Below are positions 23,497 through 30,316 of a stretch of 64,000 bases of DNA, in pieces. Under the pieces are notes generated by a model. That model saw only the letters and a program-made list of their open reading frames with translations. It was not told where the DNA came from and did no database searches. The stretch's first letter is position 1. Every line of letters begins with the position of its first letter. Origin of the DNA: Falsiroseomonas ponticola (lineage in GTDB: Bacteria > Pseudomonadota > Alphaproteobacteria > Acetobacterales > Acetobacteraceae); assembly GCF_016805305.1 (NCBI RefSeq), contig NZ_JAERQN010000009.1, positions 62,001-126,000 of the forward strand, written 5' to 3'. Made by a program: the position numbers and the translations under genes.

Positions 23497-24579
23497 ATGC
23501 TCGTCCCCGCGGAGCGCGTGCGTGCGCAGATCGCTGCCATCCTGGATCGCTGGGGCATGTCGCCCGACCTGGCCGCCACCACCGTGGAGGCGATGACGGA
23601 GACCGACCTTCTCGGCGTGGACAGCCACGGCATCTCCATGCTCATGACCTATGAGAAGCGCGTGCAGGAGGGCAAGGTGAAGCTCACCGTGCCGCCCCGC
23701 ATCGAGAAGCGCACCGCCTGCACCGCGCTGGTCGATGGCGGCGATGGCCTGGGCCATCCCGTCTCCGCCTTCGCGATGAACCTGGCGGTGGACATGGCGA
23801 AGGAGGTCGGCGTCGGCGTCGTCGGCGTGCGCAACTCCCACCATTTCGGCGCGGCCGGCGTCTATGCCCGCATCGCGGCGCGGCGCGGCGCCATCGGCAT
23901 GGTGACAAGCGCCACGCGCGGCGTCGCCATGGTGCCGACGCGGGGCGCGATGCCCGTGCTCGGCACCAACCCGCTGGCCTTCGCAGCCCCCGCGAAGCGC
24001 AACCGCGACTTCGTGCTGGACATGGCGACGACGACGACGGCGGCGGGCAAGGTCAAGGTCCACGACCTCAACAACAAGGAACTGCCCTCCGGCTGGGTGC
24101 TGGAGGCCGATGGCACGCCGGTGCGGGATGCGAAGCGCGGCATGCAGGTGGTGTTCGACGAACCGGCGGGCGGCCTCTCGCCGCTCGGCGGCAGCGCGGA
24201 GATGGCGAGCCACAAGGGCTATGGCCTCGCGATGATGGTGCACATCCTGGGCGGCACCCTGGTCGGCGCCTCCTTCTCGCCGATCCGCAACCGCACCCAG
24301 AAGCCGGAGGATCCCGACAGGCTCGGCCATTTCTTCATGGCGATCGACCCGGCAGCCTTCCGCGAACCCGGTGCCTTCGAGGATGACCTGGACGAGGTCA
24401 TCGACGTGCTGCACGCCACGCCGGCCGCCGACCCCGCCCGCCCCGTGCTGGTCGCCGGCGACCCGGAGGAGGCGGAGCGCCAGCGGCGCCTGGAACACGG
24501 CATCCCGGTGCCGGAGGCGCTGGACCGGCACATCCGCGCCATCTGCGAACGCTGCGGGGCGCCATACCTCTTGAGCTGA
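23497..24579 (+). CDS. Ldh2 family (malate/L-lactate/ureidoglycolate type) NAD(P) dehydrogenase
   Basis: 360 residues from the ATG at 23497, eight bases after GGGAGGGG; a GTG at 23491 is in frame but sits too close to that ribosome site. Ldh2 features are DLLGVDSHGI (near 40-48), VGVRNSHHFGAAG (near 110-122), GTNPLAFAAP and the nucleotide-contact segment VLDMATT. Enzymes of this fold reduce 2-oxoacids (malate, 2,3-diketogulonate, ureidoglycolate, sulfolactate). It is third in the catabolic operon and probably oxidises or reduces the 2-hydroxy-acid intermediate. Exact substrate unknown. Confidence 0.85.
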   Translation: MLVPAERVRAQIAAILDRWGMSPDLAATTVEAMTETDLLGVDSHGISMLMTYEKRVQEGKVKLTVPPRIEKRTACTALVDGGDGLGHPVSAFAMNLAVDMAKEVGVGVVGVRNSHHFGAAGVYARIAARRGAIGMVTSATRGVAMVPTRGAMPVLGTNPLAFAAPAKRNRDFVLDMATTTTAAGKVKVHDLNNKELPSGWVLEADGTPVRDAKRGMQVVFDEPAGGLSPLGGSAEMASHKGYGLAMMVHILGGTLVGASFSPIRNRTQKPEDPDRLGHFFMAIDPAAFREPGAFEDDLDEVIDVLHATPAADPARPVLVAGDPEEAERQRRLEHGIPVPEALDRHIRAICERCGAPYLLS

Positions 24580-24608
24580 CAACGAAGAACACCAACGGGG
24601 AGGCAGCA

Positions 24609-26171
24609 ATGAAGAAGACGGGGACCATCGCCGCGGCGCTGCTGCTGGCGATGGCGGGCGCGCAGGCGCAGACCTTGCGCATGGGTGTCGGCGCGCAGAT
24701 CACCTCCGCCGATCCGCATTTCCACAACATCTCCCCCAACAACGCCTTCGCCTCCATGGTCTTCGACAACCTGCTGGAGACGGATGCGCAGGCGCGGCTG
24801 GTGCCGATGCTGGCGGAAAGCTGGCGCAGCGTGGCGCCCGATGTGTGGGAATTCCGGCTGCGCCGCGGCGTGCGCTTCCACAACGGCAACGATTTCACGG
24901 CGGAGGATGTCGCCTTCACGCTGGAACGCATCCCGCAGGTCCTGAACAGCCCGGGATCCTTCCGCACCTATACCCAGGCGATCCGCGGCGTGGAGATCGT
25001 GGACAGCCACACCATCCGCTTCCGCACCAACGGCCCCGCGCCCCTCGTGCCGACCGACCTGGCGCAGGTGCCGATGCTGGACCGGGAGACGCATGCCGGC
25101 GTCACGACGGAAGCCTTCAAAAGCGGCCGCGCCACCATCGGCACCGGGCCCTTCCGCCTGCAGAGCTTCCGCAGCGGCGACCGCGCGGAACTGGTCCGCA
25201 ACGACGAATACTGGGGCAAGCGCCCCGCCTTCGGCGTGGTGGACTACCGCATGATCACCAACGATGCCGGCCGCACCGCCTCTCTCCTCGCGGGCGATGT
25301 GGACATCATCGACCAGGTGCCGACGCCGGACGTGGAGCGGTTGCGCCGCAACGATCGCCTCGTGCTCAGCGAGATCGATGCGATGCGCTACATCTACTTC
25401 GCGCTGGACCACATGCGCACCGGGCCATCCCCCTTCATCACGGACCATGAGGGCAGGCCGCTCGACCGCAATCCGCTGAAGGACCTCCGCGTCCGCCGCG
25501 CGCTCTCGCTCGCCATCGACCGCGCGGCCATCGTCTCCCGCGTCATGGAAGGGGCTGCCACGGCGACGGTGCAGGTGATGCCGCCCGGCGCCATCGGCTT
25601 CGTGCCGGACCTGCCCGTGCCGCGCGCGGATGCCGATACGGCGCGGTCCCTGCTGGCGGAGGCCGGCTACCCCAACGGCTTCCGCCTGACCGTGCATGGC
25701 CCCAACGACCGCTACCCCAATGACGCGCGGATCGTGCAGGCGGTCAGCCAGATGTGGACGCGCATCGGCGTGCGCACCCAGGTCGATGTCGCGCCCTATG
25801 CCAGCTTCATCGCCCGCGCCAGCCGCCAGGAATTTTCCGCCTTTCTCGTCTCCTGGGGCTCCTCCACGGGGGAACCCATGGCGGGGCTGCGCAGCGTCGC
25901 GGCCACCTATGACCAGGCGCGCGGCACCGGCGCCGTGAACCGCGGCCGCTACTCCAACCCGGAGTTCGATGCGCAGCTCGCCCGCGCCGCGAACGAGCTG
26001 GACGATGCGCGGCGGGAGGCGATGCTGCAGGAGGCGACGCGCATGCTCATCGCCGATGTCGGCATCATCAGCACCCATCTGCAGAAGAACATCTGGGCCA
26101 TGCGCCGCGGCATCGCGCATGAGGCGCGGGTGGATGAACGCACCCGCGCCCAGGACGTCTCGCTGCGCTAG
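24609..26171 (+). CDS. ABC peptide/nickel-type (SBP family 5) substrate-binding protein
   Basis: 520 residues with a signal peptide ending near AGAQAQ and a strong GGGGAGG six bases before the ATG. SBP_bac_5 landmarks are LRMGVGAQITSADPHFHN, LVPMLAESWR, WEFRLRRGVRFHNGNDFTAEDVAF and TIGTGPFRLQSF, then DEYWGKRPAF and RRALSLAIDRAAI. It follows the dehydrogenase by 29 bases and is probably co-transcribed. It would supply the substrate of the dioxygenase/FAH/Ldh2 set, but no permease or ATPase is next to it, so it must borrow them. Its 3' end overlaps the convergent serine hydrolase gene by four bases. Confidence 0.85.
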   Translation: MKKTGTIAAALLLAMAGAQAQTLRMGVGAQITSADPHFHNISPNNAFASMVFDNLLETDAQARLVPMLAESWRSVAPDVWEFRLRRGVRFHNGNDFTAEDVAFTLERIPQVLNSPGSFRTYTQAIRGVEIVDSHTIRFRTNGPAPLVPTDLAQVPMLDRETHAGVTTEAFKSGRATIGTGPFRLQSFRSGDRAELVRNDEYWGKRPAFGVVDYRMITNDAGRTASLLAGDVDIIDQVPTPDVERLRRNDRLVLSEIDAMRYIYFALDHMRTGPSPFITDHEGRPLDRNPLKDLRVRRALSLAIDRAAIVSRVMEGAATATVQVMPPGAIGFVPDLPVPRADADTARSLLAEAGYPNGFRLTVHGPNDRYPNDARIVQAVSQMWTRIGVRTQVDVAPYASFIARASRQEFSAFLVSWGSSTGEPMAGLRSVAATYDQARGTGAVNRGRYSNPEFDAQLARAANELDDARREAMLQEATRMLIADVGIISTHLQKNIWAMRRGIAHEARVDERTRAQDVSLR

Positions 26172-27013
26172 GCCCGCAGCTCGTCCCACGCCGCGCGGGC
26201 GATGCGGCCGATGGTGGAGAAGCTGGCCGCGAAGCCGGGCAGGCCGTCCGGCATCGTGTCCGGCACCCAATCCGTCGCGGCCGCCAGGATGAAGAGCGGC
26301 CTGTCGCCATCATAGACGATGCCCGCATCCATGCGCCCGCGCCGGCCGCGCCCCGTCTTGTGGGCGACCTTGGTGCCGAAGGGCAGCAGGTTCGGGATCA
26401 GGTTGCGCAGCAGCTGCCAGCTCAGGATCTGCAGGCCGAGCTGGCAGAGCGCCGTCGAGCAGTGCAGCCTGGCCGCCGCTGCCTCCTCCGTCGTGCCCTT
26501 CAGGATGGCGTGCAGCAGGTTCACCTGATCCGCCTGGGTGGTGCTGGCCGTCGCCTCCACGGGATGGTCCCAGCCGATGCCGAGGGGCGGGATCAGCCCG
26601 CGATGCCGCGTGCCCACCATGCCGATCGCCTGGCAGTATTCGTCCATGGCGCCGGGGCCGAGGCGTTCCAGCACCGCCTGGGTGCAGACATTGTCGCTGG
26701 TGATGATCATGTTCACCAGCACGTCGCGGAAGGGAATGACGCAGTCCGGCGTCATGTAGCGGTAGGTGCCGGACGCCACATCCTTCTGCAGCCGCGCCTC
26801 CAGCGTCACGGGCTGGTCGAGGCGCAGCTTGCCGGCGTGCACCGCCGCCAGCGCCGCCATCATGATGGAGATCTTGCGCACGCTGGCCGATGGCGTCTCC
26901 ACCGATCCCTCGCGGTCGATCTCCTGCCCCGTCGTGAGGTCGCGCAGGAAGTAGCGCGTCCTGAAGGGCTGCTCGTCGCAGATGGCGTCCATCCGGGCCT
27001 TGAGCTGTTGCAC
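26168..27013 (-). CDS. class A beta-lactamase-related serine hydrolase
   Basis: 281 residues from a GTG at 27013 that has a strong AGGAGG six bases upstream. The penicillin-recognising fold shows SVRK (S-x-x-K, near residues 44-47), the SDN loop in MIITSDNVCTQA, and KTG in VAHKTGRGRRG. The omega loop has no E-x-x-L-N, so the deacylating Glu of class A beta-lactamases seems absent. No signal peptide is seen, so this form would be cytoplasmic. It could be an esterase or amidase of this fold rather than an antibiotic-resistance enzyme. The 3' end overlaps the binding-protein gene on the other strand. Confidence 0.75.
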   Translation of the reverse strand: MQQLKARMDAICDEQPFRTRYFLRDLTTGQEIDREGSVETPSASVRKISIMMAALAAVHAGKLRLDQPVTLEARLQKDVASGTYRYMTPDCVIPFRDVLVNMIITSDNVCTQAVLERLGPGAMDEYCQAIGMVGTRHRGLIPPLGIGWDHPVEATASTTQADQVNLLHAILKGTTEEAAAARLHCSTALCQLGLQILSWQLLRNLIPNLLPFGTKVAHKTGRGRRGRMDAGIVYDGDRPLFILAAATDWVPDTMPDGLPGFAASFSTIGRIARAAWDELRA

Positions 27014-27184
27014 CCGCTTCCTCCTTCGCCTTGGAAGGGCACTCTAGGACCGGTGCGGGGGGCTGACCATCGGGGGGTGGAAGGAAAGGAAGGGAAGGAA
27101 AATACCGCAGGTTGCCACCACCCCCCCTTCCATGGGATTCCCCGGGGCAGGGCAGGCGGCCAAGCGCCGACCGGCCCGGCCCGT

Positions 27185-27258
27185 CGGGGTGTGGCGCAGC
27201 CTGGTAGCGCGCCTGTTTTGGGTACAGGAGGCCGTGGGTTCGAATCCCGCCGCCCCGA
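27185..27258 (+). tRNA. tRNA-Pro (anticodon TGG)
   Basis: A full cloverleaf can be drawn: acceptor CGGGGTG/CGCCCCG with discriminator A at 27258, D arm GCGCAGCCTGGTAGCGC, anticodon stem CCTGT/ACAGG around TTTGGGT (anticodon TGG), and T arm GTGGG-TTCGAAT-CCCGC. CCA is not encoded. Confidence 0.95.
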
Positions 27259-27345
27259 TGCCGGCCGGCCCCGTCGCTTTCCCGCGGGCGGCCCGCGGTG
27301 TATGATCCCCGGGCAAGCACCAGCCCCGAGGAAGAGCGTCGCCGC

Positions 27346-27672
27346 ATGTCGCGCGAAAGCCAGACCGCCCGCATCTACCGCCAGCCGAAATCCGCCATGC
27401 AGTCCGGCCGCGCCCGCACCGCCGATTGGGTGCTGGCCTTCGCGCCGCTGGGCCCGAAGCGCATCGACCCGCTGATGGGCTGGTCGGGGTCGGGCGACAC
27501 CCGCGCGCAGGTCAGCCTCCGCTTCCCGAGCCAGGAGGCCGCCGTGGCCTATGCCGAGGCGCGCGGCATTCCCTATGACCTCGAAGCCGCGCCGCCCGTG
27601 AAGGCCGACATCAAGCCCAAGGCCTATGCCGACAATTTCCGCTTCGGCCGCACCGAGAACTGGAGCCACTGA
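27346..27672 (+). CDS. NDUFS4-like complex I accessory subunit (ETC complex I conserved region)
   Basis: 108 residues from the ATG at 27346, behind GAGGAAGAG. The order ARIYRQPKSAMQSGRARTADWVLAF, then PLMGWSGSGDTRAQVSLRFPSQEAAVAYAEARG and the ending YADNFRFGRTENWSH matches the ETC_C1_NDUFS4 domain found in mitochondria and alphaproteobacteria. It is a small peripheral subunit that stabilises NADH:quinone oxidoreductase. It is encoded alone between two tRNA genes, away from any nuo operon, which is usual in this class. It supports the alphaproteobacterial assignment. Confidence 0.9.
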   Translation: MSRESQTARIYRQPKSAMQSGRARTADWVLAFAPLGPKRIDPLMGWSGSGDTRAQVSLRFPSQEAAVAYAEARGIPYDLEAAPPVKADIKPKAYADNFRFGRTENWSH

Positions 27673-27693
27673 GCCACCCGGCCACGGCCTTCT

Positions 27694-27767
27694 GCACCCG
27701 TAGCTCAGCTGGATAGAGCATCGGATTTCTACTCCGTTGGTCGGGGGTTCGAATCCCTCCGGGTGCG
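27694..27767 (+). tRNA. tRNA-Arg (anticodon TCT)
   Basis: Acceptor GCACCCG/CGGGTGC with discriminator G at 27767; D arm GCTCAGCTGGATAGAGC; anticodon stem TCGGA/TCCGT around TTTCTAC (anticodon TCT); T arm GGGGG-TTCGAAT-CCCTC. CCA is not encoded. The convergent LysR gene ends three bases downstream. Confidence 0.95.
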
Positions 27768-27770
27768 TGC

Positions 27771-28637
27771 CTACCCCCCCACCACCAGCCGCAGCAGCGG
27801 GTTGGGGAAGCGGCGGCGGCGCGTGATGGCGTAGAAGGCCTCATGCACCGCGGGCAGGCGGCAATGTTCCACCAGCACGCCCGCCTCCAGCTCATCCACC
27901 ACCACCACCGGCGGCACCAGCGTCACCGCGCCTGATTCGCGGGCCAGCAGGCGCAGCATCGCCATGTCGTCCACCTCCGCCAGCAGGCGGGGCGTGATCC
28001 CGGCCTCGTCCATCAGCCGGTCGAAGCCGGCGCGCAGCGTGCTGCCGCGGCCGGGCAGCACCAGGGCTTCCGTCGCCATGTCCGCCGGGAAGCGCAGCGG
28101 CGTGGCGCGCCTGCGGCCCACCAGGCTCACGGGCTGGTCGGCCACCAGCGTGTTCTGCCACTCGCTCTCCGCCCCGATGGTCGCGGGCTGGTTCGCCAGC
28201 ACCAGGTCCAGCGCATGCGCCTCCAGCCGCGCCAGCAGCTCCTCGAACCCGCCGGAGGTGATCTCCAGCCCCACATCCGCCCGCCCCAGCAGCGGCCGCA
28301 GGAGGCCGAGCTGGAAGTTGCGCGACAGCGTCGCCACGGCGCCGACGCGCAGCACCTGCCGCTGCCCGGGCGCCAGGCCCTTCAGCGTGCTCAGCAGCTC
28401 CTCGCCCGACCGGAACACCGTCTCCGCATGCGCCAGCGCGATGCGCCCGGCCTCCGTCAGCAGCAGCCCGCGCCCGCGGCGGTCGAACAGCTTCTGGCCC
28501 AGCTGCGCCTCCAGCGCCCCGATCTGCACGGAGAGCGCGGAGGGCGAGACGTTCAGCAGCTGCGCCGCCCGCGTCAGGCTCCCCTCCCGCGCCACGGCGT
28601 GGAAGTAGCGGAGGTGGTGGTAGTTGAGGCCGGCCAT
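27771..28637 (-). CDS. LysR family regulator, divergent from dabBA
   Basis: 288 residues from the ATG at 28637; the frame is open 12 residues further but without similarity. The helix-turn-helix lies near residues 8-60: LRYFHAVAREGSLTRAAQLLNVSPSALS, then the LTEAGRIALAHAE linker helix. A two-lobe effector domain follows (VGAVATLSRNFQLGLL, then EALVLPGRGSTLR). The sequence resembles the NhaR-like branch. The gene diverges from dabB with about 100 bases between starts, so control of the bicarbonate system by this regulator is the simple reading. LysR regulators next to DAB operons are known in other bacteria. Confidence 0.85.
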   Translation of the reverse strand: MAGLNYHHLRYFHAVAREGSLTRAAQLLNVSPSALSVQIGALEAQLGQKLFDRRGRGLLLTEAGRIALAHAETVFRSGEELLSTLKGLAPGQRQVLRVGAVATLSRNFQLGLLRPLLGRADVGLEITSGGFEELLARLEAHALDLVLANQPATIGAESEWQNTLVADQPVSLVGRRRATPLRFPADMATEALVLPGRGSTLRAGFDRLMDEAGITPRLLAEVDDMAMLRLLARESGAVTLVPPVVVVDELEAGVLVEHCRLPAVHEAFYAITRRRRFPNPLLRLVVGG

Positions 28638-28723
28638 GCCGTCCTTTCTGTCTGATAGAACGATCCATTTCAATCTTTGAATTTTTCAGAAGTGATTACC
28701 GAAGCTACACCCGCGTCTCCCCC

Positions 28724-28730
28724 AAGGAGG
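28724..28730 (+). promoter_or_regulatory. strong Shine-Dalgarno fixing a TTG start for dabB
   Basis: AAGGAGG is nine bases ahead of a TTG at 28740 that begins LSAWLILLAPLA, the first membrane helix. A more upstream TTG at 28677 has no ribosome site and would add a polar leader. The SD therefore decides the start. Confidence 0.75.
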
Positions 28731-28739
28731 CTCCCACCC

Positions 28740-30302
28740 TTGTCCGCCTGGCTGATCCTGCTCGCGCCCCTGGCCCTGGCCGTCGTGGCCTGTCTCCCGC
28801 GTCCGGACGAGGCGCCACGACGCATGGCGACGCTCTCCATCGCCGCCGCGCTTCTCGCCTTCGGGGTGGCCGCCGTCACCGCGCTCTCGGTCGCGATCGG
28901 CGGGCGCATCACGACGCCGACGCTGGGTGCGGCGGGAATCGGGCTCGGCCTGCATGTCGATGGGCTGTCCGCGGCGGTGTTCCTGCTCGTCGCCTTCATC
29001 GGCACCGTCGTGCTGCGGTACTCCAGGAACTACCTGGCGGGGGATCCGGGGCAGGGGCGGTTCCTGCGGTGGATGTCCGTCACCCTGGCCTCGGTGCTGC
29101 TGCTGACCATCGCGGGCAACCTGGCGCTGTTCTTCCTGGCCTGGGTCGCGACCTCCATCGGCCTGAACCGGCTGCTGCTGTTCTACCCGCACCGGCTAGG
29201 GGCGGAGCTGGCGGCGAAGAAGAAGTTCATCGCCAGCCGCATCGGCGACCTCTGCCTGCTGATGGCCGCCTGCCTGCTGCTCGGCGCCTTCGGCACGCTG
29301 GAATTCGCGCCCCTCTTCGCCGCGGCCAAGGGCCACGGCGCGTCGGACATGCCGACCATCCTGGCGGGCCTGCTGATGGTGGCGGCCGCGCTGCTGAAGT
29401 CGGCGCAGCTGCCCGTGCATGGCTGGCTGGTGGAGGTGATGGAGACGCCGACGCCGGTTTCCGCCCTGCTGCATGCCGGCATCATCAATGCCGGCGGCTT
29501 CCTGGTGCTGCGCATGGCGGACCTCGTCGTGCTCTCGGCGCCGGCGATGGAGATGCTGGTCCTGGTCGGCGGCGCGACCGCGCTGTTCGGATCCCTGGTG
29601 ATGCTGACGCAGACCTCGGTGAAGGCGCAGCTCGCCTACAGCACCGTCGCGCAGATGGGCTTCATGATGCTGCAATGCGGGCTCGGCGCCTTCGCCGCGG
29701 CGGCGCTGCACCTGCTGGCCCATTCGCTCTACAAGGCGCATGCCTTCCTCGGCTCCGGCAGCGTGGTGGACCAGGCGCGCGCGGCCTGGGTGCCGCAGGG
29801 CGCGCCGCATCCGGCGCGCGTCGGCCTGGCGCTGGCCGCGGCGCTGGCGGGCTTCGCGGTGGTCGCGGGGCTGGCGGGCTGGGATCCGGTCTCGCATCCC
29901 GCCGCCTTCGTGCTCGGCGCCGTGCTGGTGATGGGCCTCGTCCATCTCGGCGCCCAGGCCTTCGAGGGTGTCTCCGCCCCCGCGCTCGCGGGCCGGGTCG
30001 CCGGCATGGCGGCGCTGGTGGCGGTGGCCTGGTTCGTCCTGCAGGGCGCGGCGCAGCACGTCTTCGGCGCCAGCCTGCCGCCGGCGCCGGCGCTGCGCGG
30101 GCCCTTCGATGCGGTGCTGCTCGTCCTCGTCGTTGCCAGCTTCGCGGCCGTGATGCTCTTCCAATCGGCCATGGCGGCCCCGGGCCGGGGCCAGGCGGGG
30201 CAGCGCTTCTGGCTGGCCGCCCATGTCCACCTCTCCAGCGGCCTCTACCTCAACACCCTCGCCAACCGGCTCGTGCTGCGGCTGTGGCCGGCACGGCCGT
30301 GA
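28740..30302 (+). CDS. dabB: DabB, proton-conducting membrane subunit of the DAB bicarbonate uptake complex
   Basis: 520 residues from the TTG at 28740, behind a perfect AAGGAGG. It is a NuoL/MrpA-type proton-conducting membrane protein with about 13-14 helices. GLHVDGLSAAVFLLVAFIG, the conserved helix-7 Lys/His region LKSAQLPVHGWLVEVMETPTPVSALLHAGIINAGG (in two shorter blocks), and YSTVAQMGFMMLQCGLGAF are standard markers. Family knowledge: DabB couples proton flow down the membrane potential to DabA, a carbonic anhydrase-like subunit that hydrates CO2 to bicarbonate one way. The downstream dabA confirms the identity over NuoL itself. Confidence 0.9.
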   Translation: MSAWLILLAPLALAVVACLPRPDEAPRRMATLSIAAALLAFGVAAVTALSVAIGGRITTPTLGAAGIGLGLHVDGLSAAVFLLVAFIGTVVLRYSRNYLAGDPGQGRFLRWMSVTLASVLLLTIAGNLALFFLAWVATSIGLNRLLLFYPHRLGAELAAKKKFIASRIGDLCLLMAACLLLGAFGTLEFAPLFAAAKGHGASDMPTILAGLLMVAAALLKSAQLPVHGWLVEVMETPTPVSALLHAGIINAGGFLVLRMADLVVLSAPAMEMLVLVGGATALFGSLVMLTQTSVKAQLAYSTVAQMGFMMLQCGLGAFAAAALHLLAHSLYKAHAFLGSGSVVDQARAAWVPQGAPHPARVGLALAAALAGFAVVAGLAGWDPVSHPAAFVLGAVLVMGLVHLGAQAFEGVSAPALAGRVAGMAALVAVAWFVLQGAAQHVFGASLPPAPALRGPFDAVLLVLVVASFAAVMLFQSAMAAPGRGQAGQRFWLAAHVHLSSGLYLNTLANRLVLRLWPARP

Positions 30303-30316
30303 CGGGAACCGACGCC

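Noticed and set aside
26168..27013. Annotation as an antibiotic-resistance beta-lactamase
   Set aside because: No signal peptide and no omega-loop Glu; only the general serine-hydrolase motifs are present.
29069..30316. N-terminal extension of DabA across dabB
   Set aside because: The extension is out-of-frame dabB sequence; the DUF2309 similarity begins right after the ATG at 30317.
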